Of a stretch of 64,000 nt of DNA, positions 34,589 to 44,325 are shown one piece after another. The DNA is from an uncultured Mailhella sp. (GTDB lineage Bacteria; Desulfobacterota; Desulfovibrionia; Desulfovibrionales; Desulfovibrionaceae), in the NCBI GenBank assembly GCA_910578585.1, contig CAJTRG010000002.1, forward strand, positions 146,849-210,848, read 5' to 3'. The notes under the pieces were generated by a model. It saw only the letters and a program-made list of their open reading frames with translations, did no database searches and was not told where the DNA came from. Both the position numbers and the translations under genes were made by a program. Within the stretch, counting starts at the first letter, position 1. The number at the start of each line of letters is the position of its first letter.

Positions 34589-37500
34589 TTATCCTTTTAT
34601 TTCACTAAATGTGCGCATATCGCGGTAAAATTCAGGGGTAACTTTGACATTCCATGTTTCATCAAATTTCAGCTGACAAGAAAACTCATCATCAACAGTA
34701 AACCACATGGATAAGGGAGCATTCCCTTTATGCTTTGTCAATACTTGCTTGAACAAGGCGATATTATTGATTGGTTTTGAGCCAAAATCAATACAAACTT
34801 CTTTGTTGCAGCTTTCGCATGCTTCCAAAAGCGGAACCATATTTTCAGCCAGCAATTTTACTTCAACTTTTGTTTCTTCCTCTTCATCATTATCTTCATT
34901 ATAGGAATTTTCTTCTGGCTGGTTCATGTCAACAGTTGCTGTCAAATAGAAAAGATTGTTGGATTCTTCTGCAAAATATGGACGAAGTTCTTCGTATTTC
35001 TTGGGGAAAATAGTCAGTTCGCCATGCCCGGTTAAATCTTCAATCTGCAAAAATGCCATCTTCTTGCCTGTTTTGGTAATAATTTCCTTTATGCCTGTAA
35101 CCAAAACTGCTGTATGAACAAGAGTTTTATTTTCAACATGTTGGATATCTTCAAGAGGAATAATGCCAAGGCGTTCAAAATCTGCTTTATAGGCTTGCAG
35201 TGGATGAGAAGTTAAATAAAAGCCAAGTGCTTCTTTTTCATAATTAATTTTCTCTTCTTCTGTCCATTCCGGCAAACTTTGTTCAGAACAGACAAAGCCC
35301 ATGCCACCTGTACTTTGCTCATCTTCCATGGGAGCAAACATAAGCAAAGAGACTTGCTTTGATTCTTTTTCTTTGAGCTTTTTGGCAACCTTGGCAAGAA
35401 CAGTCTCCATACCTGCCAAAAGTCCGTTTCGTGAAACACCAAAGCAATCCAGTGCCCCTGCTTTGATCAGGTTTTCCAAAACCCGTTTGGTTACTTTGCG
35501 CAAGTTCACCCGCAAACAAAAATCATAAAAAGATTTATACGGGCCTTTTTCTTCGCGATTGCGCACAATTTCATTAATTGCTTCATCACCAACGGTTTTC
35601 ACACCGCCTAGCCCATAGATAATGCAGTCATTATCAGGCGTAAATTCACGTCTGCTCTTTTGAATATCAGGGCTTTTAACTTTGATATTCATTTCGCTGC
35701 AAACAGCCACATATTTTAAGATTTTATCCTGGTTGCCAATTTCAGAGGAAAGCAAAGCACTCATAAATTCTACAGGAAAATATTTCTTTAAGTATGCAGT
35801 ATAATAAGAAATAACGGCATAGGCAGCACTGTGGGCCTTGTTAAAACCATATTCAGCAAATTTTTCCATAAGGTCGAAAATTTCATTGGCTTTTTCTTCA
35901 GAAACTCCCCTCTTGCCGGAACCGTCAAGGAAAATGCCCCGCTGCTTAGCCATTTCTTCTGGTTTTTTCTTACCCATGGCACGACGGAGCAAGTCCGCGC
36001 CGCCAAGCGTATATTGCGCTGTAATTTGCGCAATCTGCATAACCTGTTCCTGATACACAATAACGCCGTAGGTATCTTTCAGGCATTGTTCCAGTTCAGG
36101 CAAAGGATAGGTAACTTCCACTTCTCCGTGTTTACGTTTACAGAATTCATCAACCATACCAGAATTGAGCGGCCCTGGGCGATACAGGGCAAGCATAGCG
36201 ATCAAATCTTCAAAGCAAGTTGGACGAAGCATACGCAGATATTTACGCATACCGGTACTTTCCACCTGGAAAACCCCGTCAGTATCACCTTTTGCATACA
36301 AATCATAAATTTGCGGGTCATCAAAAGGAAGTATATCTAAATCTGGAGGAGTTTTACCCTGCCGAGCAATATTTTTAATTGCTTTGTCAATCATGGTAAT
36401 GGTGCGAAGGCCCAAAAAGTCAAACTTTACCAAGCCAACTTTTTCCACGACCTTCATATCAAACTGCGTAATCAGTTCTTTCTTGTTGCTTTTGTCTGCA
36501 CGAATGAAAAGGGGCAAATATTCATGCATGGGCTTATCTGAAACAACAACGCCCGCAGCGTGCGTTGAAGCATGCCGAGAAAGTCCCTCTAAACGAAGGC
36601 AAATATCAATAAGCCGTTTAGAAGCAGGATTTTTATCATATTCAGCTTTAAATTCACTGTTGTTGGCAAGGGATTTTTCAAGGGTAATGCCTAAATCATC
36701 ACCTAAAATCTTACAAATTCGGCTTGTATCCTGAAAAGACAAGCCAATGGCACGTCCCACGTCGCGGATAACCGCTTTAGCCTTCATTTTCCCAAAGGTA
36801 GCAATTTGCGCTACTTTATCCCGTCCATATTTCTGGGAAACATATTCCACAACCTCAAGACGCCGATCTTCGCAAAAATCTACGTCAATATCAGGCATGG
36901 AAACACGTTCCACATTGAGGAAACGTTCGAAAAACAAATGATAGGGAATAGGGTCAAGGTTGGTAATACGAAGTGACCAGGCTACAATGGAACCAGCCGC
37001 TGAACCACGTCCCGGTCCAACAGGTATACCATGATCTTTCGCCCAGTTGATAAAGTCCTGCACAATCAGAAAATAACCGGGAAAGCCCATGTCACAAATA
37101 ACTTTAAGCTCCATTTCAAGGCGCTCTCTATACAAATTAACGTCAAGCGTATCCCGTTTTGGATGCTTTTCAAGACGTCTTTCAAGGCCCTCGCGTGCAA
37201 GCTTTTTAAATTCAGTTTCAAGGGTCATGCCCTCGGGAAGATCATAGACAGGAAAATGATAAGGAGGCGTCTTTAATTGAATCTCCAAGCCCTTGCATTC
37301 ATCAGCGATTTTCAAGGTATTTTCAATAGCTTCAGGATGATCAGGGAAAGATTGTATCATTTCATCCGGTGTTTTATAATACAAATCTTTTGCATCAAAT
37401 TTCCAGCGATTTTCATCAAATTCTGTGCGTTGCTGCTGCACGCAAAGCAAAATATCATGGGCTTCCACATCATCTCTGTTCAAATAGTGGCAGTCGTTTG

Positions 37501-38125
37501 TGGCAACAAGAGGAAGCTTGGTTTCATGGGCTAATTCATAGAGTTTTTCATTGACCAGACTTTGTTCCGGAAGAGTATTGGACTGCACTTCAAGGTAAAA
37601 TCTGTCGGGATAAATACTTGCGTATTCTTTGGCAATATTGATTGCGTCAGTAAATGTGCCACCACCCTTGATAAAGGCATTATTAGCGCGCAGTGTCCGT
37701 GGAATTTCACCAGCAATACAGGCAGAAAGAGCAATAATGCCGTCACTGTATTGTTTTAACAACCCCTTATCCACACGAGGTTTATAATAATATCCGTCCA
37801 CAAAACTTTTGCTGACAAGGGCAATTAAATTTTGATAACCAACTTTATTTTTTGCCAACAAAATAAGGTGATGCCGAATTCTGGCAAGATCACTGGTACT
37901 GTCAGTATGGTCACGGGCAACATAGACTTCACAGCCCAAAATAGGAGTAATGCCATAATCTTTACAAGACATATAAAAATATGCTGCCCCATGCATATTG
38001 CCATGGTCAGTAATAGCGGCAGCAGGCATGCCTAAGCTGCTTGCTTTTTTGGTTAAATCATTAATGCGAATTGCACCGTCAAGTAAACTGTATTCAGTAT
38101 GGCAATGTAAATGAACAAAAGACAT
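34589..38125 (-). CDS. dnaE: DNA polymerase III subunit alpha
   Basis: A 1178-residue replicative polymerase. The N-terminal PHP domain opens MSFVHLHCHTEYSLLDGAIR. The polymerase catalytic Asp residues lie in MPDIDVDFCEDRR near residue 410, with GPGRGSAAGSIVAWSL before it. The helix-hairpin-helix and OB domains follow (VTGIKEIITKTGKKMAFLQI). Length fits the DnaE1 group. It heads a unit with queD and the methyltransferase-like gene. It is divergent from the small membrane protein gene at 38244. Confidence 0.97.
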   Translation of the reverse strand: MSFVHLHCHTEYSLLDGAIRINDLTKKASSLGMPAAAITDHGNMHGAAYFYMSCKDYGITPILGCEVYVARDHTDSTSDLARIRHHLILLAKNKVGYQNLIALVSKSFVDGYYYKPRVDKGLLKQYSDGIIALSACIAGEIPRTLRANNAFIKGGGTFTDAINIAKEYASIYPDRFYLEVQSNTLPEQSLVNEKLYELAHETKLPLVATNDCHYLNRDDVEAHDILLCVQQQRTEFDENRWKFDAKDLYYKTPDEMIQSFPDHPEAIENTLKIADECKGLEIQLKTPPYHFPVYDLPEGMTLETEFKKLAREGLERRLEKHPKRDTLDVNLYRERLEMELKVICDMGFPGYFLIVQDFINWAKDHGIPVGPGRGSAAGSIVAWSLRITNLDPIPYHLFFERFLNVERVSMPDIDVDFCEDRRLEVVEYVSQKYGRDKVAQIATFGKMKAKAVIRDVGRAIGLSFQDTSRICKILGDDLGITLEKSLANNSEFKAEYDKNPASKRLIDICLRLEGLSRHASTHAAGVVVSDKPMHEYLPLFIRADKSNKKELITQFDMKVVEKVGLVKFDFLGLRTITMIDKAIKNIARQGKTPPDLDILPFDDPQIYDLYAKGDTDGVFQVESTGMRKYLRMLRPTCFEDLIAMLALYRPGPLNSGMVDEFCKRKHGEVEVTYPLPELEQCLKDTYGVIVYQEQVMQIAQITAQYTLGGADLLRRAMGKKKPEEMAKQRGIFLDGSGKRGVSEEKANEIFDLMEKFAEYGFNKAHSAAYAVISYYTAYLKKYFPVEFMSALLSSEIGNQDKILKYVAVCSEMNIKVKSPDIQKSRREFTPDNDCIIYGLGGVKTVGDEAINEIVRNREEKGPYKSFYDFCLRVNLRKVTKRVLENLIKAGALDCFGVSRNGLLAGMETVLAKVAKKLKEKESKQVSLLMFAPMEDEQSTGGMGFVCSEQSLPEWTEEEKINYEKEALGFYLTSHPLQAYKADFERLGIIPLEDIQHVENKTLVHTAVLVTGIKEIITKTGKKMAFLQIEDLTGHGELTIFPKKYEELRPYFAEESNNLFYLTATVDMNQPEENSYNEDNDEEEETKVEVKLLAENMVPLLEACESCNKEVCIDFGSKPINNIALFKQVLTKHKGNAPLSMWFTVDDEFSCQLKFDETWNVKVTPEFYRDMRTFSEIKG

Positions 38126-38243
38126 AAATAACTCCTCGTTATTTTTTATGCCAAAAAATTTTTTTTTTCAAGCTTAATAATTCTTGACTTTATCAAGAAA
38201 TTTTGAAAAAATTACACAAAATATCTATTTATTTCGGTGAATT

Positions 38244-38423
38244 ATGAATTTTACAGAAATTTTGGGAACAAAATTTATGACCATGTTCCTTATGTTTGCT
38301 GTGTGTTTTCTTTTTATTTTTTTCTTGAGATTTTTATACGGGCCAAAAGGAATTTTAAGAAAAAATTTATGGAAAAATATTAGCGAAACCAGTCAAGAAA
38401 ACAGTGATGATCATGCAAAATAA
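38244..38423 (+). CDS. Small single-pass membrane protein, 59 residues
   Basis: ATG at 38244 gives MNFTEILGTKFMTMFLMFAV, one membrane segment (about residues 12-30), a basic stretch and a polar tail ending SQENSDDHAK. The SD is weak (CGGTGA). It overlaps the start of the HD-hydrolase gene, which suggests translational coupling. No family recognised. Confidence 0.5.
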   Translation: MNFTEILGTKFMTMFLMFAVCFLFIFFLRFLYGPKGILRKNLWKNISETSQENSDDHAK

Positions 38424-39177
38424 CTATACACTCCACGAACAAAGTTTTTTATCCTATATTGAACCATTTTTTCAAAAAACACTTGAACCTTGTTTAGTGA
38501 TGAAAAAAGATCACACTTTTCGTGTTGTTAAAAATACAGAACAAATTATTCAAAATCTATCCTTATCAGATGAAGACACTTATTGTGCAAAATTAATTGC
38601 CCTCTATCATGATATTGGACGTTTCCTGCAATATGAAAAATATCAAACCTTTTTAGACAAAAAAAGTGAAGACCATGCCAATATTGCTGTTCGGGTTTTG
38701 AAAAAACATAGACAAATTTTGCAGGAACCAGTATATATTCAAAAAAAAATTTTAACAGCAATTATCTTGCATAATAAATTGAAACTGCCTCATAAACTCC
38801 CCGCTCTTTATCAAGATTTATGCAAAATTATTCGCGATGCAGATAAAATTGATATTTTACGCGTATTAACGGAAAATTTTACGGCAAGTTTACCGGAAAA
38901 GGAAGGCGTCTTATTAAATGCCAAAGATGAGCCACTTCTTTATTCTCCGCATTTATTAGAGCAGGCAATGCAAAAAAAGGAATTAAAATATACAGATATT
39001 GTTTATGTCAATGATTTTAAAATAGTTGTCTGTGCCTGGTTATTTGTTTTTAACTATTCAGAAAGTATAAAAATTCTTAAGGAACATAACTATATACAAA
39101 CTATTCTTTCCACTTTGCCGGATACAAAAGAAATTGAAGCATTCAAATCACTTATTATGCAAAGGTTAACAGCGTAA
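38407..39177 (+). CDS. HD-domain phosphohydrolase
   Basis: About 256 residues; the start is uncertain between GTG 38404, ATG 38407 and ATG 38413, none with a strong SD. The HD metal-binding set is visible: KDHTFRV (His), LIALYHDIGRF (His-Asp), HANIAV and the later IIRDADKIDILRV. Such enzymes hydrolyse phosphate esters of nucleotides or nucleotide signals; the substrate is unknown. It overlaps the small membrane protein gene and precedes ymdB, all reading plus. Confidence 0.82.
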   Translation: MIMQNNYTLHEQSFLSYIEPFFQKTLEPCLVMKKDHTFRVVKNTEQIIQNLSLSDEDTYCAKLIALYHDIGRFLQYEKYQTFLDKKSEDHANIAVRVLKKHRQILQEPVYIQKKILTAIILHNKLKLPHKLPALYQDLCKIIRDADKIDILRVLTENFTASLPEKEGVLLNAKDEPLLYSPHLLEQAMQKKELKYTDIVYVNDFKIVVCAWLFVFNYSESIKILKEHNYIQTILSTLPDTKEIEAFKSLIMQRLTA

Positions 39178-39254
39178 GAAGTGTATTTTAACGCTTGCCT
39201 CATGCAAATTTTCTCTTTATACCTATCACATATAATTCAATAACAGGATCAACA

Positions 39255-40064
39255 ATGAGAGTTTTAGCACTTGGAGATGTCTGTGGCAGTATTGGCAGAC
39301 AGGCAATCAAAAGCCGTATCCCTTATTTAAAAGAAGAATTACAAATAGATTTTGTCATTGCCAATGGTGAAAATAGTGCCGGAGGTGTCGGCATTACCAG
39401 CTCAACCATAAATGAATTGCTCAATGCCAAAATCGATTGCATTACTGGCGGCAATCACAGCTGGAAAAACAGTGAAGTATACAATAAATTTAATACAGAA
39501 GAACGTGTGCTTCGTCCGCAAAATTTTCCTGCTCCTGCCCCAGGACGAGGCGCTCATATTTATACTTTGGCAGACGGCCGAAAAATTGCCGTACTCAACA
39601 TTCAGGGAACAACCTTTATGGAATCCTTGCCTTGCCCGTTTCAAAGCGCTTTTGATTTTGTGAATTCCCTAGATGATGATATAATTTTTCGCTTTGTAGA
39701 CTTTCATGCGGAAGCTACAAGCGAGAAAAAAGCCATGGGCTATGCACTGGACGGTAAAGTAAGTGCTGTCTTTGGAACCCATACCCACGTACAAACGGCT
39801 GACGCGCAAATTTTACCTAATGGCACGGCATACTTGACAGATTTAGGCATGTGCGGCGTTGAACTGTCCTGCCTTGGCATGAGCTTTGAATCAGTACTTC
39901 CCCGTTTTCTGACTAAACGTCCTTCAAGTTTTAAAAAGGCTACAGGACAAGGGGCATTAAATGGATTTCTCATGGATTTAGACGATAATACGGGAAAAGC
40001 GCTTTCTGTACAATTATTCCGTGAAAATGCTCCTCGCACAAAAGTTACAATCATAGATAATTAA
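39255..40064 (+). CDS. YmdB-family metallophosphoesterase
   Basis: A 269-residue binuclear metallophosphoesterase of the TIGR00282/YmdB family, which hydrolyses 2',3'-cyclic nucleotides and, in Bacillus, affects biofilm choices. Landmarks: MRVLALGDVCGSIGRQAI, IANGENSAGGVGIT, ITGGNHSW, FVDFHAEATSEKKA and FGTHTHVQTADAQIL. The ATG at 39255 is chosen for its AGGAT SD and because the protein starts right at the first metal motif. Asparaginase follows 13 bases downstream. Confidence 0.92.
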   Translation: MRVLALGDVCGSIGRQAIKSRIPYLKEELQIDFVIANGENSAGGVGITSSTINELLNAKIDCITGGNHSWKNSEVYNKFNTEERVLRPQNFPAPAPGRGAHIYTLADGRKIAVLNIQGTTFMESLPCPFQSAFDFVNSLDDDIIFRFVDFHAEATSEKKAMGYALDGKVSAVFGTHTHVQTADAQILPNGTAYLTDLGMCGVELSCLGMSFESVLPRFLTKRPSSFKKATGQGALNGFLMDLDDNTGKALSVQLFRENAPRTKVTIIDN

Positions 40065-40077
40065 TATAGAGAATTAT

Positions 40078-41058
40078 ATGAAAAAAATTCACATTATTAC
40101 CACTGGCGGAACAATTTCTGCAAAGCATGCTCAAAATCAAGGTGTTGATTTAGGTAAAATTGCAATGGATAATCTTGTGGATACCCTGCACTGCCCTTCT
40201 AACTATGAATTTGTATTCCATGATTTGGCAGCAATAGACAGTTCGCTCATGTCTTTTGAGATTTTATACCAAATAACTATTTGTATTAGTAATATTTTTA
40301 AAGACAATGATACTTGTGGAATCATTATTACCCATGGTACAGATACGTTGGAAGAAAGTGCATATTTTTTGAGTCTTTGCTATCCACAAAATGAAATGAG
40401 ACCTGTAATCGTCACAGGTTCACAGCGTTCCAGTGATGAAGTTGGCAATGACGCTCTGGCAAATTTACAAGACGCCATTTGGGCAGTTGTTTCTCCGAAT
40501 ACACAAAATTTAGGCGTCCTTGTGTTATTCAATCAAGCGCTGTTTATGCCGCGTTATGTACATAAATCCCATACCTATTTTTTGCATGCCTTTCAAACTT
40601 CTCACTATGGCATGCTTGGCACTGTTGACAATAAAAAAATCTCAATCATGCAAATTCCAGCCAGGCAAGAGCATTTTAGCGTACAAAGAAACTTTCCGCG
40701 AATTGATATTTATAAGGCAAGCCTTGACTGTACCGGTGATATCCTGAAATTTTATAACGAGCTGAAATATCAGGCTATTATTATAGAGGCTTTTGGACGC
40801 GGTAATGTAACCGAAGAACTTGCCAATAACATCAAAAGCCTTATTAATTCAGGATGTTATATACTAATCACTTCTGATTGTGCTGCTGGTTCTGTTGCTC
40901 CTTTGTATAATTTTTCTGGAGGATTACCAAGATTAATTGAATTTGGTGCAATTCCCGCTTTTGATTATTCAGCGAAAAAAGCTCGCATAAAACTGGCAGT
41001 GCTTTTAGCCAGCGGAATAACTGATAAAGAAGAAATCACAAAACACTTTCATGAATAA
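40078..41058 (+). CDS. L-asparaginase, cytoplasmic type
   Basis: A 326-residue enzyme that converts asparagine to aspartate and ammonia. The first catalytic Thr is in HIITTGGTISAKH; the second is in ITHGTDTLEESAY with the Thr-Asp pair; VTGSQRSSDEVGNDALANLQ is the conserved region after it, and Lys is in YVHKSH. No signal peptide, so it acts in the cytoplasm. It is the last gene of the HD-ymdB run, before a strong terminator. Confidence 0.92.
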   Translation: MKKIHIITTGGTISAKHAQNQGVDLGKIAMDNLVDTLHCPSNYEFVFHDLAAIDSSLMSFEILYQITICISNIFKDNDTCGIIITHGTDTLEESAYFLSLCYPQNEMRPVIVTGSQRSSDEVGNDALANLQDAIWAVVSPNTQNLGVLVLFNQALFMPRYVHKSHTYFLHAFQTSHYGMLGTVDNKKISIMQIPARQEHFSVQRNFPRIDIYKASLDCTGDILKFYNELKYQAIIIEAFGRGNVTEELANNIKSLINSGCYILITSDCAAGSVAPLYNFSGGLPRLIEFGAIPAFDYSAKKARIKLAVLLASGITDKEEITKHFHE

Positions 41059-41060
41059 GA

Positions 41061-41095
41061 AAAGCCCCTTTGCAGATGAAACACAAAGGGGCTTT
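41061..41095. terminator. Terminator between asparaginase and lon
   Basis: AAAGCCCCTTTG and CAAAGGGGCTTT, 12-base stem, then ATTTT. It lies 20 bases before the lon stop on the other strand and probably serves both. Confidence 0.85.
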
Positions 41096-41115
41096 ATTTT
41101 ATACAATTTATAGTT

Positions 41116-43593
41116 TTATAATACTAATTTTCTCACTTCATCCACATGGCTGACGGGGTGGACTTCAATTTTTTCCAGTAACTCAGCAGGAATGTCTTCT
41201 AAATCCTTAACATTTTGCTTTGGAATAATTACGTTTTTAAGTCCGCGCGTTACAGCAGCAAGAATTTTTTCCTTGATACCGCCAACCGGCAACACACGTC
41301 CACGCAGGGTTATTTCACCTGTCATGCAATAGTCTGCTCGTACAGAACAATTGAGCAAAGCAGATAAAATAGCAGTAAACAAGGTTACGCCGGCAGAAGG
41401 CCCGTCTTTTGGCACTGCTCCTTCCGGAACGTGAACGTGAAGATCATATTTTTCATGAAAATCTTCTTCAACATTGAGCTGCTCCGTATGGCTGCGAATA
41501 TAGGTCACTGCCGCCTGGCAGCTTTCTTTCATTACATCGCCGAGCTGTCCTGTGGTCTGCACATTGCCCTTTCCTTTCATTTTGGAAACTTCGACAAAGA
41601 GAACATCGCCGCCTGCCTGTGTCCAGGCAAGACCTGTGGCAACGCCGGGAAGTAAATGCTTTTCCCGTTCTTCTTCCAGGAAACGAGGAGCTCCCAGCAG
41701 TTCTTCCACCATTTTAGGAGTCACAGAACTGGAAGCAATTTCATTTTCAGCAACTTTTCGTGCCACTTTGCGGCAAATGGATGCAATTTCGCGTTCCAAA
41801 TTCCGTAAGCCAGCTTCACGTGTATATTCACGAATAACTTTCTTTATGGACGCGTCACTGATTTTAATTTGCTTTGGTGTCAGTCCATTATCTTTTATTT
41901 GCCGTTTGAGAATATAGGATTTGACAATAGCAAGTTTTTCAAGCTCCGTATAGCCGGAAATACGAATAATTTCCATTCTGTCGCGAAGAGCCTGCGGAAT
42001 GGAATCCGTGCTGTTGGCTGTGCAGAGAAATAAAACTTTGGATAAGTCAAATTCAACGTTCAAATAGTGGTCGCTGAAATGGCTGTTTTGTTCCGGATCA
42101 AGTGCCTCTAAAAGTGCAGAACTGGGGTCGCCTCTAAAATCATTGCCTAACTTATCAATTTCATCAAGCAGGATAACAGGATTTTTTGTTCCGGCATTTT
42201 TCATGGCTTGGATAATACGTCCGGGCATTGCACCCACATAGGTACGTCTATGTCCGCGAATTTCCGCTTCATCGCGCATACCGCCAAGGGAAATGCGCTG
42301 AAACTTTCTGTTCATGGCTTTGGCGATGGAACGGCCCAAAGACGTTTTACCAACCCCTGGAGGCCCTACAAAGCACAAAATTGTGGCTTTTGACTGTGGA
42401 TTAAGTTTTCGCACGCTCAAAAATTCCAAAATTCTGTCTTTGATTTTGGTCAGTCCGTAATGGTCAGCATCAAGCACTGTCTTTGCTTTGACAATATCTA
42501 AAACATCCTTGGTTGTTTTCTTCCAGGGAAGTTCCACCAGCCAGTCAAGATAGGTACGCACCACATTGGCTTCAGCTGAATCAAAGCCCATATTGGATAG
42601 CCTGAAAAGCTGCTTTTGCGCTTCTTTCTTGGCTTCTTTGCTCAGTCCTATTTTTTCAATGCTTTCCCGCAAGGTATCCAGCTCTTCATCCATATTGGCA
42701 TTTTCGCCAAGTTCTGTGCGAATAGCTTTGATTTGTTCACGAAGATAATAGGTCTTTTGAGCTTTATCCATTCCCTCACGGGCAATATTTTGGATTTTTG
42801 CCTGTAAATCGGCGATTTCAACTTCTTTCAGCAAATGTTTAATAATAATTTGCAGGCGCTCAACAGGGTCGAGGCATTCAAGCATAATTTGCGCTTCGTC
42901 AGCTTTTATCCGCATATTGGAAGCAATTAAATCCGCAAGCTTGCCGGGTTCTTCCACCTGCATGAGAATAGACATAATCTCAGCAATGGGCACACCGCGC
43001 AGCTGGAGTATCTTTTCGCTGTATTCCCTTGCAAGCCGAGTTAAAGCAATTACTTCCGGCGTAATTTCAACATTTTTTTCTTTAATTAAGTCAATAAATA
43101 CTTGGGGATAATCTGCTTTGGCAACTTCCCCCAAACATTTTGCCCGGCTAATGCCTTGAATAAGAGCCTTGATATGGCCGTTAGGCATCTTTATCATGCG
43201 CAAAATAAGTCCAACAGTGCCAATTTCATACAAATCACTGACTTTTGGATTCTCAATGGAAATATCTTTTTGCGCTGAAATAAATATGAATTTTGAACTG
43301 TTATAGGCATTTTCAATAACTTCTATGCCTGTTTCACGGGTTTCATAAATAGGCATAATCATAGAATTGAAAAGCACATTTTCACGCAAAGACAATAAAC
43401 CAATTTGATGAGGAACTTGTTCTAATAAAGCTTCATCATTGATTAAAAATTCATCCTGCTCTTCCTGAGACTCTGCTGCTGCTTTTGCAACTTCCTGCAC
43501 AGCATCAGAAACAGCCTTATTCTTGCGAGGTCTGCCCCGTTTTTTGGGTTTATCCACAGGCTCTAAAAGTTCATCATCTTTTTTCTTAACCAT
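41116..43593 (-). CDS. lon: ATP-dependent protease Lon with N-terminal AT-hook
   Basis: An 825-residue Lon A protease. A charged N-terminal extension carries KKRGRPRKNK near residues 17-26, which is a textbook AT-hook, then a Lon N-domain (QIGLLSLRENVLFNSMIMPI). The AAA+ core has FVGPPGVGKTSLGRSIAKAM and VILLDEIDKLG, and the protease domain has the catalytic Ser in VPKDGPSAGVTLFTAI and Lys in LPVGGIKEKILAA. It degrades misfolded and regulatory proteins. It is the last gene of the rib-leuS-radC strand. Confidence 0.95.
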   Translation of the reverse strand: MVKKKDDELLEPVDKPKKRGRPRKNKAVSDAVQEVAKAAAESQEEQDEFLINDEALLEQVPHQIGLLSLRENVLFNSMIMPIYETRETGIEVIENAYNSSKFIFISAQKDISIENPKVSDLYEIGTVGLILRMIKMPNGHIKALIQGISRAKCLGEVAKADYPQVFIDLIKEKNVEITPEVIALTRLAREYSEKILQLRGVPIAEIMSILMQVEEPGKLADLIASNMRIKADEAQIMLECLDPVERLQIIIKHLLKEVEIADLQAKIQNIAREGMDKAQKTYYLREQIKAIRTELGENANMDEELDTLRESIEKIGLSKEAKKEAQKQLFRLSNMGFDSAEANVVRTYLDWLVELPWKKTTKDVLDIVKAKTVLDADHYGLTKIKDRILEFLSVRKLNPQSKATILCFVGPPGVGKTSLGRSIAKAMNRKFQRISLGGMRDEAEIRGHRRTYVGAMPGRIIQAMKNAGTKNPVILLDEIDKLGNDFRGDPSSALLEALDPEQNSHFSDHYLNVEFDLSKVLFLCTANSTDSIPQALRDRMEIIRISGYTELEKLAIVKSYILKRQIKDNGLTPKQIKISDASIKKVIREYTREAGLRNLEREIASICRKVARKVAENEIASSSVTPKMVEELLGAPRFLEEEREKHLLPGVATGLAWTQAGGDVLFVEVSKMKGKGNVQTTGQLGDVMKESCQAAVTYIRSHTEQLNVEEDFHEKYDLHVHVPEGAVPKDGPSAGVTLFTAILSALLNCSVRADYCMTGEITLRGRVLPVGGIKEKILAAVTRGLKNVIIPKQNVKDLEDIPAELLEKIEVHPVSHVDEVRKLVL

Positions 43594-43602
43594 GGTTATA
43601 TC

Positions 43603-44325
43603 CTATAGTATACTTTTCTCGTTATCATTCAGTATTGTTTCATTTTCATCAAGTAAGTGATTATTCGCAAGGCTGATTACTTTGCCGTCTGCAATGATTA
43701 AATGGTCAAGCAAACGTATGCCCATAAGCTTCATTACTTTTTGAATATGAAGAGTTGTTTCTCTGTCAGCCCAGGAAGCTTTTGTCACACCACCGGGATG
43801 ATTATGGATAAGAACAAGGGCACTGGCTTTTTTCGTAATAGCAATTTCTGCTATCATTTTTGCAGAACAAAAAGCCGCGTCCATTATTCCTGTCTGTACT
43901 CTATCAAAACTAAGCAGTCTATTATTATTGTCAAGTAAGGCAACCCAAATTTCTTCATGGCAAAGACCGTCAAGCATGCACCTTGCAAGCATGGCAATAT
44001 CATCTAAGGTCACGGATTTCTTTTCTTTAATGGGCTCAACAAAATATCTGGCAACTAATTCACGAAGCAAAATAAAAAATATTTTTGAAGACTCACCCAC
44101 GCCATGTATGGTTTCAAGTTCTGTTGGATGCGCATTCAAGATGCCCCAAAGAGAGCCAAAATGTTTGAGCAAATCCTTTGCCAGTGGCTTTGTATCACTT
44201 CGTTTATTCACATAGCCTAAAAGCAATTCCAATAATTCATAGGACTCGGCTTCATGAGGATTTTTCAAAATTCGTTCACGAAGTCTTTGTCTATGCCCAA
44301 GAAAATGTGGTTCATCAGCTGCCAT
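43603..44325 (-). CDS. radC: JAMM/RadC-domain DNA repair-associated protein
   Basis: A 240-residue RadC protein. An N-terminal helix-hairpin-helix region (LETIHGVGESSKIF) is followed by the JAMM metal motif LVLIHNHPGGVTKASWADRE. I start it at the ATG at 44325, where MAADEPHFLGHRQRLRERIL begins, because the five residues upstream add no known feature. It overlaps the end of holA by about 11 bases. The true activity of RadC is unclear despite its name. Confidence 0.92.
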   Translation of the reverse strand: MAADEPHFLGHRQRLRERILKNPHEAESYELLELLLGYVNKRSDTKPLAKDLLKHFGSLWGILNAHPTELETIHGVGESSKIFFILLRELVARYFVEPIKEKKSVTLDDIAMLARCMLDGLCHEEIWVALLDNNNRLLSFDRVQTGIMDAAFCSAKMIAEIAITKKASALVLIHNHPGGVTKASWADRETTLHIQKVMKLMGIRLLDHLIIADGKVISLANNHLLDENETILNDNEKSIL

